The notes below the pieces were generated by a model. It searched no databases, was not told the DNA's origin, and saw only the letters and a program-made list of their open reading frames with translations. The translations under genes and the position numbers were made by a program. DNA of 64,000 nucleotides from Nannochloropsis oceanica (taxonomy: Eukaryota > Sar > Eustigmatophyceae > Eustigmatales > Monodopsidaceae). The DNA is taken from NCBI GenBank assembly GCA_004519485.1, contig CP038109.1, positions 706,001 to 770,000 on the forward strand, written 5' to 3'. Positions 9,901 through 16,768 of this stretch are shown here, piece after piece; position 1 is the first letter of the stretch, and the number at the start of each line of letters is the position of its first letter.

Positions 9901-12517
9901 TGCTCAACTCCGAGTCATCCGCCCCCCGAGACAGAAATCCTGCAATCTCTCGAATGGTCGTGTACTTGTACACAATCGCCGGCGAGATCTCTTTTCCCAC
10001 CCACTCCCCCATTACCCTCCCCAACGCCACAAATCCTGCGGAATCAAATCCCAACAAAGACATAGGCTGGTCGATGTCGACGCTTTCTTTTTGGATCTCT
10101 CGAGTCTTAACCACATAATCCACCAACAGGTCAATAAACGCCTCATGCTCCTTTGTAATCCCTCCCTCCTCCCCGTCATCCCCCTCCCCCTCCTGCTTAC
10201 TGCGAGACTGCACTGCCACAGGGGAGGGCACGTCCCAATGGTCTGCACCCAATATCTGCTCCTGTTCCTGCCGCTCCTCCTCCCCAGCAGGGCTGCCCGT
10301 CGCCGCGGGCACCTCCCCAACGGCAGGAAGCTTGACAGGAGCCATTCCCGATGCGGATCCCAGAAGCGAGGACGTCCTCCTCTTCATCGGGCTACGTTGG
10401 TAATTGGTCTCAGGCGAAGAGAAATCGTCTTCGAACTCGGCTCCTCCAAAGGTTGCAGACACAAACGAGTCGTCCGACATGGCATCATCGTCACCGTTCT
10501 GACTGTTCAAGCTCAAGGCGAGGACGTCCACCTTGGTAGGAGGGGGAAGTGCAAGTCCGTTAGCGCTACCCACGGCCTCCCACAGGAATGCCGTCTTGAG
10601 GGAACCATCGCGGTAGCCCAATTTACACTTATGCCGTTGAATCTTCCCGGAGGTAGTTTTGGGGATGGAACGAGGTTCGACAAGCACCACCACCGAGACA
10701 GCCACCTGGAACTCCTCGGCGATTAATCTCCGAATCTGATCCACCGTCCCCTGGAGCAACGTATGATCGGTTGTGTTATTTCGCAATTCAGCGACATACG
10801 CAACAGTCTCCTCCCCATTGCAATCCAGGGAGAACGAACCGGAGCAGCCCGGGCGCAACATGCTATCTAATCCCGCTTCTACCGCATACTCAATATCCTG
10901 GGGGTACAAATTCCGCCCCCTCACAATAATCAAATCCTTGATCCGTCCAGTGATGAACAATTCACCATGCCATAGAAAGCCTTGATCCCCCGTCTGCAAA
11001 TACACATGCCCCGAGTCCTCCTCTCCCTTTATTAATCCCCTAAACGACTCCTGCGTCTTTACATCGTCATCAAAGTAACCTTTCGTCTTACTCGGGCCAT
11101 CCAGCCAAATCTCCCCAATATGCCCCTGCCCCTGACAAACCCTCGTGTCTGGATTTACGATTCGACACTGCGTCCCATCCTCCTTATAAGGTCCTCCCAC
11201 CCCCACATAGCATGCAGCCCCCGGCGTGTCCTCAGGTACCAACACAACCTTTCCCGTCGACCCCAACACCTGCTGATCCACATACAGCACGTTCAACACC
11301 CTCCCCGATGGCTGGGAAGTCGCACACAAGGTGAACTCCGCCAGACCATAAGCAGGCATGAGGACCTTAGGATCAAATTTACTCTTGGCAAAAAACGCGA
11401 AGAAAGATTGCATCACCTCAACCCTGATCGGCTCGGCCCCGCAAATCACGCACTGAATGCACGACAAGTCCATACTATCACGAAGGGCCTCCGAAGTCTT
11501 GCGCTGGGCGAGGGCAAAGGCAAAATTCGGTGCACAGGTGACAGCGGCACGGTAGCGGTGGAGAGTGTAAAGCCACATGGTCGGATCTTGGAGGAAGGAG
11601 ATGGGAGTCATATAGATGAGGTGGGTCCCAGTGGAGAGGCACTCCAGGAAGATCCCGATCAAACCCATGTCGTGGTATTGCGGAAGCCACGAGACGACGT
11701 TCAGCTGGTTGGTGTATCCGAAGATGCCGACGGAACGGAGGGAGAGGAGGCGGACCTGTGCAATAAGGTTTGCATGGGTCACCATCACACCCTTCGGGAA
11801 GGAGGTGGAGCCGGAGGTGTACTGCAGAAATGCAAGGTCATCTGGGTCAGGGTCGGGTTCAACGAGGAGCTCTGTATGTGCGTATGACTTGCGGATCTTG
11901 TCTGTTTGTACGTTGCGGAGGTTGGGCCAGGTGGCGCCCTTGGCGAGGCCGACGCGGGAGAGCATGTTCTTGACGGCTATGCCGCGGATGACCAACATGT
12001 ACTGAGAGTCTGTCAGAGCTACTTTGCAGCCGGAGTTATTCACAATCATATTTAACCGAGGAAGGTCTGTCTCCATCCGGTAGGGGTGGGGAGGGTACAC
12101 AGGCACGGCCACCACGCCAGCCACAATGCACCCCAAAAAGGCCAAGATAAACTCTTGACCAGGCGGGTAGAGTAGGACGGCCCGGTCACCAGGACGCAAG
12201 CCCATCTCCCGCTGCAAGTAGGCTGCAATGCGATCAGCGCAGTCCATCACGTCCGAAAACGTCTGCACCTCGATTTCTTGCCCCTTTCCATCTAAATACG
12301 TCAACGCTCGCTTCTCCGCGTAGGAGGACAACAAGAACTTGATTGCCTTAACGACCGTCAACCGCTTATCCTCCGCCGAGAGCTTGTCCACGGCCAAACA
12401 AATCTCTTCGGCTGTGGCGTCGTCGCACCAGTTGCCAATGCCATCCCAGCCGCGGCCCTTGTTCCACCGCGCGCCGGGAGGCGCGGCCGAGCCCTTGCCG
12501 TTCGTCGTCGCCGACAT
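971..12517 (-). CDS. Giant type I polyketide synthase: FAAL-ACP-KS-AT-KR-ACP-degenerate C-membrane beta-helix terminus
   Basis: One uninterrupted 3848-aa frame. Modules in order: fatty acyl-AMP ligase (about 55-660; ANL loop YTSGSTSFPKG near 233); acyl carrier protein with GFDSAG, Ser826; ketosynthase (from about 884; Cys1049 in TACSSS, His1182 in HGTGT, His1226 in NIGHLE); acyltransferase (Ser1525 in GHSVGE, RAFH at His1627, consistent with malonyl-CoA); ketoreductase (GGLGGLG near 2132, Tyr2277 in QANYSAAN); second ACP (Ser2443); an NRPS condensation-like domain whose HHxxxDG is PRMLLDR (2627-2633); and from about 2976 to the end a multi-TM region with three hexapeptide beta-helix blocks, resembling the NRPS terminal domain of unknown function. 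There is no DH, ER, thioesterase or reductase. By family logic it activates a free fatty acid, adds one malonyl unit and reduces the ketone to a 3-hydroxyacyl chain. Product and release mode are inference. Confidence 0.93.
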   Translation of the reverse strand: MSATTNGKGSAAPPGARWNKGRGWDGIGNWCDDATAEEICLAVDKLSAEDKRLTVVKAIKFLLSSYAEKRALTYLDGKGQEIEVQTFSDVMDCADRIAAYLQREMGLRPGDRAVLLYPPGQEFILAFLGCIVAGVVAVPVYPPHPYRMETDLPRLNMIVNNSGCKVALTDSQYMLVIRGIAVKNMLSRVGLAKGATWPNLRNVQTDKIRKSYAHTELLVEPDPDPDDLAFLQYTSGSTSFPKGVMVTHANLIAQVRLLSLRSVGIFGYTNQLNVVSWLPQYHDMGLIGIFLECLSTGTHLIYMTPISFLQDPTMWLYTLHRYRAAVTCAPNFAFALAQRKTSEALRDSMDLSCIQCVICGAEPIRVEVMQSFFAFFAKSKFDPKVLMPAYGLAEFTLCATSQPSGRVLNVLYVDQQVLGSTGKVVLVPEDTPGAACYVGVGGPYKEDGTQCRIVNPDTRVCQGQGHIGEIWLDGPSKTKGYFDDDVKTQESFRGLIKGEEDSGHVYLQTGDQGFLWHGELFITGRIKDLIIVRGRNLYPQDIEYAVEAGLDSMLRPGCSGSFSLDCNGEETVAYVAELRNNTTDHTLLQGTVDQIRRLIAEEFQVAVSVVVLVEPRSIPKTTSGKIQRHKCKLGYRDGSLKTAFLWEAVGSANGLALPPPTKVDVLALSLNSQNGDDDAMSDDSFVSATFGGAEFEDDFSSPETNYQRSPMKRRTSSLLGSASGMAPVKLPAVGEVPAATGSPAGEEERQEQEQILGADHWDVPSPVAVQSRSKQEGEGDDGEEGGITKEHEAFIDLLVDYVVKTREIQKESVDIDQPMSLLGFDSAGFVALGRVMGEWVGKEISPAIVYKYTTIREIAGFLSRGADDSELSNGDTDDAIEADLEAPIAIVGMGVRAPGGPSGNLIGKEAFWKFSMAGADAVREDMPVERKTDESLMLPGGYIDNVDTFDAHFFGMSPAEATHLDYHQGHALEVTWQALEDAGIEPASLSGRKVGVYIGAISHEFAVLESLRGESSTWAATGISNSLVANRVSYMLNVRGPSLTLDTACSSSLVTVNDAVRDLRLGVISMALSGGVNLILSSSASTALKKAGFLSTACRTFDATGDGYCRGEGCGMVVLKRLSRAIADGDRVYSVIRGVAVNHDGKTTSLTAPNPLAQEAVLRAAYRDAHISPSQVRYIEAHGTGTKLGDSIEMAALGAVMQAGRDREDGSKFRCIIASVKSNIGHLEAAAGVMGLIRCALVLYHGQVPKAVHFEQPNPLIPWERLPFIIPRANMPLLEEGAQDDPGATVVGAVSGFGFGGTNAHCVLESVPKNFDFDEGFDTAVTATSSSKQPLPLLLPVSARSEEALKKLVVSYMDLLVGSGREGSGKVLSYDRAVETCLEASTRRTHHHGFRVGATGRSAEELHASLKELMEEGETKPVNKTAQPPEVVFMFTGQGAGYKGMGRQLYERNAIFRASMDEVDALLTPHLGFSVLKTVVLAKDDHAVGDTTTLQSQPTLFAIEYSLTRVWAMLGVEPNVVMGHSVGEIVASVLAGILSVADAAKLICVRAKAMHAVPAGRGGMSVVFVGEAEAQALCESYKVEIAAVNGDNCVTIAGSFSGLDAMQEHLKEKDIRFKRLDVARAFHTSHMESALPSMREIVNEINVKAPKSTPKLVSLLAGGLMTEAPGPEHWAEHVRKPVLFLQGMHSLLRDGRPRVFIELGPDAALTAMAKRIVPSRDPNVALIPSMTKARRGDENLRLVEAFGKAYVAGVNLKFKALKVGPPVPSSVELPLYPFDHTVHIALGKLTANAIALRGEKPTHVQQQALDASVDAQRIDYGKTNLFEESWMLRQEHRGSRGKILPPAHTVYICSEPTDAAALASVKVLRERSHAVLVPQDSESAAKAALGDHPNKANVAGVDLLAGGDELKAFLSGPNEADTIAIIYIAGGESGGQAPGLDDLSRLTDTAFGETAQMLCLLRSVAEMGQGKRIKIWTVTTRAKAVAPGDRVQSMSAPLWALGKSAMQESYPFLWVSMMDLPGPSKDQLALLPSSSGNAAADLKLAVPAAARLLQLLDTETSSYGRNDPPEQLAFRRGQWLTQKLREAELQDDIDPVVQKKIEEATRANVFPPPGVDVMIRKTLTPDAWYLVTGGLGGLGLHAANALVRHGATKLILTSRGGKPTAQYKGDLEALSSIPGVTVRPFACDTGERAAVMKMFKEFEHEGGIRGIVHCAGILADGNLRQQDVDKLGAVWGGKVDGAVNLHMASVRQARPLDLWITYSSSSGLMGSPGQANYSAANTALDCIAVLRRQAGLVGTSFQWGVWVGVGFAEPSFLELLDSIGFPSITKSLGSLVLSTLLNRSAMAMPKMVCCHPVKWSVFVQRGPEYMISGDLECFEPVKHRIPPKKEPLPLTDDVKAYGALDTPWERAEMLENAMISSLKKATGKDITKTQNLGDCGIASLEAVELIETLVRRFPVNIALGKLLEYPTVELLSKYVATQLDRIVDSKRSLPLSLGQEVLLAQGLSRSYIYQEITFHGSLAPHALVEAWRQLLGRHPVLRTILDLKPAEGIGRQQVLPLEDTPFKDMYGSVILASKAKDTRSLEVVLGNAADTMNNVPGARLLSVKFATKTSTNPTDSTVLLAVPRMLLDRWSLRLLGSELTGLYMMSQAVASAAPGAAGPTLSPPLMSYQDAMRQAATQEIKGSPSISGGARSLRSGASSVGSEKARTLVPMSITGLTESSKPKDSSQSVSLTLPTALAAELSAYAIKNRVPPSTVLLSAFLLSLWERSENNEASVLVDLDQHVARGDVVGPVLVPFNVTLQRAHASRGPGELAYHVRETVDETLQLLQAPSIRTTEGALRPVPEGVPAFAFHEEPLSGKEVGAIGDNNVQSLQLSVVARLAANRKNTEYVVNLASGPGHSMKDLGVFMQRFAFNTREVLLPTASRKKKDTPFQAPVSKAGATGSSGMLAAKSGLPVTIDSGSAAPAAGEEKQVRGTALPTVVVAFLQLIGTGIIGTVLAIPVLLVWPLVTLALDNLGQAATLALIPLIYHLVGLIVAGEVLILREIMTRGNLPAGDYTVNSMAFLRWWFMTRLLALTSPVYVDHMKGTFLYIWWLRALGATVGDNVRFNAGVVMTDPDLIKLGKDVLLGKGARLVSSIVRDGVLRRGPIVVGERAQVGTHAVMMPGSLLGRDSLLDRLSVAVEGQQLAENSVYESSPSRFRRPRDDIDTAAHQGDTPGIVTLDVLCFVLQAFLAPVLAVIAAAIAYQPTAALAVYLEIYPFFNWYTWTEGPVIFALFSTVGVVPMIAFPTLFASMASLTAQAALLPDAVLLYTARQAGLADITADAIRGLFKTQEGVDLIKPALPAGMTLEGTPGTDSLVFVTTGAQAVREVMLDAFGLPAATMYGVFGVVWTFALGFMIQGFILTFLTNLVYYILLAPPVRSNAYRVRGYKAHLRQVRISVMRWAYDRFMRLFVGTDFLPTWYWTLGARVGKSVVIANTDVFEDPHLISLGNQSTITDYAALETVNEPGNGYAVCERVKVGKDCVVGVRGVVASGTEMSDGSIVMPQSVVAGGVVAADAVMMGVPAVKILERSSLPGNAPVEGHGRSLGGCLRWGLGSCGHEWLVMRGVQGLLAPLLSCGLTLLLVLVAAYPTVLFYLWAMADKTANGAGWSVLLAQVATPIAFLIFWVSILVVVVVEKWALRWRQKEGMTVPVRGPSYHARIQTLVLQNYAGTAALETLRGSVLAPWYLRLLGAKVDGSAYVNTLVITEPDLVTVGKQAVLDTDAVLMPNALEGRSLVLGPIIVEDRARVGSASLMLRNCSVKRGAELAETAVLPPTLSLRVKGVRYGAFVLEDPPNDDEAV

Positions 12518-13813
12518 GATTGGACGGGGATGGGCGCGGGACGACGGATACGGGCAACGGCGAGGCCGGGCTCGAACAAGTACCTGGGCAGTTGACGGCT
12601 CGAAGAATCTAGATAGTGGCTAGGGCGTAGGCCAACAGGAGCACGCAGTCGAGTAGCGTTATAAGCAAGACGACCAGCTCTGTTTAGGCGAGGTCGAGAT
12701 GTGACAGGCACCTACGGGCAGGGAGGGGGGAAAGGGGGAGAGAGAGACTTGTAAGCTCTCTATAGTTCGCAGTCTATGGATGCATGTTGTGGTGGCACTG
12801 TCATGCCCGCAGGGATAGGGGGCTGTGATTTGTCAGGCAAATACCGGCAGTAAGCCGGGGAAAAGCGGGCGACGCCACACGACCTCTACGCACGTCGCAC
12901 AGAACTTGGCGGCCCAAACATGAGCAGAACTGCGTTTCGGTTTGTGAGGGGACAAATTTATGCATTCGTGTGTTTAAAGTCGATTACCAGCCTGTCCACA
13001 GACACGCAAGGTTTAAACATGTGATGGACAAGGCAGCATGGAGATCGATTGATCCCGTCGAAACCCCTACCCATGGCCGTTGGCCTGGCTGGCTTGAACA
13101 CGGCGGGGACGGACAAGAAGGAAGAGGTGGGATCTCTTCTATCTAGACCTTGGCGTATGCTATAAACAGAGGCGTGTGCCTTGTTGTGATTTATGGGTGT
13201 GGGTGAGTACAGCGTGTACAGCAATGGCTAGACTAGGTCTCTTCGAGAAGAAGGGGAGAGAGGAGCGAGCTAGCGTAATGACAAGTAAAGCATGGGTCCA
13301 CATGATTTTTACTGGACACGAGAGGAATCACTTAAATTCTGGTCACTGCCATATCATCGGTGAACCTATGCGAAGACTGGGAGTGAACCCTTGGAACCGT
13401 GGTATTCGCCTACGACATCCACCTAAATATGAGGGACATGACTGCTTGAAGGAGATGCTTGATGGTGGAGAGTGGGCGAGCAACTTGCCCATAACATGGG
13501 CCAGTGCCGGAGCCTCAAGCGATACAGGAGAGAAGATGATCTGTTACAATACAATATGATAACGACATATTGTTTTAACGACAATTTCCGAGGGAGCTTC
13601 AGAGTGTTTATGCCCAGCAAAAGTAGTGGACCGAGTGTGCATTGTTTCTTTAATCATTTTCATTTGTCCCATGGGCCTGGCCCACCCCTATATCTATCAT
13701 TTTCTTTTTTATCAGGAGAAAGTCACTTTGTTCCTGTAAATACCTCCCCAACTAATCGCATTTTCCCAGCCTCAACCGGTCTCCTCCTCATTCCTCCTTC
13801 CGGACAAAAGGTA
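12518..13813. other. Intergenic region upstream of the PKS gene
   Basis: About 1.3 kb between the PKS start and the PPR stop, both on the minus strand, so it should hold the PKS promoter and the PPR 3' UTR boundary. A 127-codon plus-strand frame at 13176-13559 has no recognisable domain. No clear TATA box or repeat was seen. Confidence 0.45.
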
Positions 13814-16318
13814 TTACCAGACCAACTCCTTTTTCATCACCACCCTCTGTCGCTTCGGCTCTTCAGTCTTCTTCAGCTGGTCTCCCTTTTGACATTCCCT
13901 TCTCCTCGCCAACCACACCCTGATGGCCTCCTTGCGAATTCGCAAACGTCCATCTCCTCGTTCTGAAAGATGCTCGAGATCCTCCGCTGAAAAGAGACCA
14001 TGCTCCAAGGCTAAGACCCTTGCGAGCTTGTTCCGTAAGGTCATGTTGTAGGGGTTCGAGTTTTCCTCCTGTCTGTCCACGCTGTCGACCGTCGTGGACT
14101 GAAAATTTGCAAGGGGCTTGAAAGAAGTCTCAGAAACGCCGATGCGAAAGGTGTTATCATGCTTTCCCGCCCCGGTCACTATCCACAAATCTCGGAGGGA
14201 CGTAGCCGATGCCCTGCCTCCTTCTCCTCTTCCTATTCCTCCTCCCTTCCCTCCCCTTCCGACTGCTTTTGGCCAGGGCTTGGCCAACAGGTCCTGCAAA
14301 ACCGTTTCTACCGCCAATCGTGCCAGATAGAGTGAATACCGATGCACGTCCATCATCTGCGGTCTTTTGGTACTCCAATGGTCCACGTAGCCTTCAGCAT
14401 ACGCGTGCTGGTAAGCCTTTAAGGCCATATCGTGCAACACCGTCTTGCCGTTGCTGCTGTCGTTGCTGCTGCTCGCTGCAAGCTCTGCTCGCTCCTCCTC
14501 CATCTGGTACGCCTTCATCAACGCCCGCAACAGGAAGAGGTCCCGCCCGGCGAGCCTACTCCCCGGGCGACATCGCATCTCGTCGTACAAATAATGGGCC
14601 ACAGGCCATTGCCCCAATACTCCCAACGCCACCATCTGCGAGGCATAGGACGTCAATTGCTTCCACGCCGGGCTTTCCCCCTCTCCCATCCGGTGCGCCA
14701 ATAACCGCTCGCTCAATTTCCTCGCCTCTTCCTCCCTCCCGGCCCTGAGCAAGGCCTGCGCGTACGTGCTGTTTAGGAAGAGAATATTCGACCGGGAAAT
14801 CAGGCGACCCACCACCTCCAAGCACCGCCGTTGCTGCATCTGCTTCTCATTCTCATCACCTTCCCCCCTCTCCTCTTCACTTTGAACAGATCCAGCAGCA
14901 GCGTCACCTTCTGTCTTCCGTTCTTCCCCTCCCTCTTCCTCCTCCTCCCAGTCAACCTCCTCCCTCCTGAGAACACGGCACGCCAAGCCCAACTCAGTCG
15001 GTCCAACAATCACCCCTCCCTCATCGCCACTATTTAGCCTCGCCTCCATCTCTTCCAACACTTCCGCCACCTTTTTCGCGTCCTTCAAAGCCGTTGCTGC
15101 CGTCAGCGCTGCTGCGTAATCCTCCCTCTGCCGTCCCCCTCCAGGAGGAGGGAGGAGAGCGTCATAAGCCTCCAAGGCTCGGGCATGGAAGCCCGCACAC
15201 ACATATTCAGCGACACGTATGTCTCCTCCCCTCCCATTATCACCACCTACTTCTCCTCCTGGTGTTCCTCGGCCAAGGGCCTCAAGAAGATCCTCGTTTG
15301 CTTTCACTTCACCGCGCAGGGCTTGGGCGACGAGTAGCCGTTGGAGTGAGGGACGAGGGATGGCCACATTTCTTGCTTCCATCTCTCGCATAATCTGACG
15401 CGCGTTTTGGGAATCCCCAGCGTTGGCACAGGCTTGCATGGCGCACAGGAGACTGCCTTCGGTGAGGGGGACGTTGCGTTTGGCAGCATCCTTGACGAGA
15501 AACATGGCTTCCACATTTTTGTTCCATCGGGCGCAGCCGGTAAGGAGGATCGAGTAAGTCTTGGGGGAGGGACGAAGCAGGGCGCGGGAGGGCTGTTGGA
15601 TGTCGGTACTGCAGCTATTGCTTCTGCTGCTGCTGTGGGCTCTCCTCGCGGCAGCTGTAGAAATAGTAGTGGGTTGGGAGGATGCTGGGAGAGGCTCGAT
15701 GACGTCTTCGAAGAGCAACCAAGCCTGCTCGAATCTCCCCGCCTTGCTATGTGAATCCAACAATTGATTTATTAGATCTACCGGTCGAATTCCTTTTGGT
15801 AAGGCTCTCTCTTGTCCTGCAGCTTCTCCTGCTGCTCCTCTTCCCTTTCCTTTTCCCTCTCCATCGTTTCTTTCGATGGATGCGGAGCCATTCCCCGACC
15901 GCCTCAACCCATCCAACACGGCCTGTCCCACGGCGTCTAATTGATGGGCTTCCATACACGCTTGAATCACATATCTGTAATCACGGGCTTGGCCCTGGTT
16001 GCGGTGGAGGAGGTCGAAGGCGCGCGTGAACTCGTGCCGGTTACAAGCGTCTCGGACGTATTTCCAGGCACGCATAGGGGCAACACCCCTTCTATTCAGA
16101 GTGTGAGGGCTGCTGTTGGCACTGCTCGTGCTTTCGATACTCGCAACTTCGGCGGTGGAAACTAGTTCTGGGGAGGACGCGGCAGTTGCAGTGGAGGTAG
16201 CATTGGTCGAGGCAGGGGCAAGAGATGAAGACGATGACAAGGCCTGCCGCGGTGTGGTGGTCACCGCTTTCAAATGCTTCGCCTGCCGCCGCAAGGTGCG
16301 GTCTAGAGATCGAAGCAT
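13814..16318 (-). CDS. PPR-like (pentatricopeptide) organellar RNA-binding protein
   Basis: An 834-aa single-exon protein. The N-terminus is rich in Arg, Ser and Ala with few acids (MLRSLDRTLRRQAKHLKAV), as in organelle presequences. The next part has degenerate helix-pair units of about 35 residues with PPR-like phrases such as TYSILLTGCARWNKN, GSLLCAMQACANAGDSQNARQ and IMREMEARNV. An acidic low-complexity insert (EEEEEGGEERKTEGD) sits around residues 455-495. The C-terminal third keeps helical repeat character and ends in a basic tail. Known PPR proteins bind organelle transcripts and act in processing, editing or translation; the target here cannot be told. It is divergent from SERINC across 450 bp. 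Degenerate repeats leave a TPR or other alpha-solenoid possible. Confidence 0.7.
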   Translation of the reverse strand: MLRSLDRTLRRQAKHLKAVTTTPRQALSSSSSLAPASTNATSTATAASSPELVSTAEVASIESTSSANSSPHTLNRRGVAPMRAWKYVRDACNRHEFTRAFDLLHRNQGQARDYRYVIQACMEAHQLDAVGQAVLDGLRRSGNGSASIERNDGEGKGKGRGAAGEAAGQERALPKGIRPVDLINQLLDSHSKAGRFEQAWLLFEDVIEPLPASSQPTTISTAAARRAHSSSRSNSCSTDIQQPSRALLRPSPKTYSILLTGCARWNKNVEAMFLVKDAAKRNVPLTEGSLLCAMQACANAGDSQNARQIMREMEARNVAIPRPSLQRLLVAQALRGEVKANEDLLEALGRGTPGGEVGGDNGRGGDIRVAEYVCAGFHARALEAYDALLPPPGGGRQREDYAAALTAATALKDAKKVAEVLEEMEARLNSGDEGGVIVGPTELGLACRVLRREEVDWEEEEEGGEERKTEGDAAAGSVQSEEERGEGDENEKQMQQRRCLEVVGRLISRSNILFLNSTYAQALLRAGREEEARKLSERLLAHRMGEGESPAWKQLTSYASQMVALGVLGQWPVAHYLYDEMRCRPGSRLAGRDLFLLRALMKAYQMEEERAELAASSSNDSSNGKTVLHDMALKAYQHAYAEGYVDHWSTKRPQMMDVHRYSLYLARLAVETVLQDLLAKPWPKAVGRGGKGGGIGRGEGGRASATSLRDLWIVTGAGKHDNTFRIGVSETSFKPLANFQSTTVDSVDRQEENSNPYNMTLRNKLARVLALEHGLFSAEDLEHLSERGDGRLRIRKEAIRVWLARRRECQKGDQLKKTEEPKRQRVVMKKELVW

Positions 16319-16768
16319 GCTTTGAGAAAGTTATCCGTGTCGATGGAGGAGATGGAGGGGTGGGGAGGTGAGAGGACGAGGCTGGCGTCTCACTATAGGC
16401 TGATGATGGCGGATTGCTGTGATGATACTCCCCCTAAGGCCACGCAGATATGGCCATCATAACCCTGTGGTTCTGGTCGTGGTGAAGGGGTTGGTGTTGT
16501 GTGCGGGATGCGTGCTTATGACACGCGGTCAAGACGCAAAGGCTTACCCCCACAAAAACGATCGAGCGCTCTCAACGCTTTCCATCTCCCCATGCATCCT
16601 GACAGGGGCAGCTACAGGGTGGAGCCACTGCGAGACGCCCGGGCCGTCAATTCGACCGGCAGCATCCAAACTCCCCACCATACCAGCCAAGGCGACCATC
16701 CCTGCGTCATCTGCAGCGCGAAGGCATAAATATCAGGGCTACCCAGCAAACTCAAGTAAGCTAATAAT
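16319..16768. promoter_or_regulatory. Divergent (bidirectional) promoter region, PPR-like / SERINC
   Basis: The 450 bp between two divergent start codons must contain both 5' UTRs and both promoters. No unambiguous core element was recognised. The call rests only on gene orientation and spacing. Confidence 0.45.

Noticed and set aside
1700-12000. Numerous plus-strand frames of 60-255 codons opposite the PKS
   Set aside because: They are antisense shadows of a well-supported protein, with Arg/Pro/His-rich composition typical of reversed GC-rich coding sequence.
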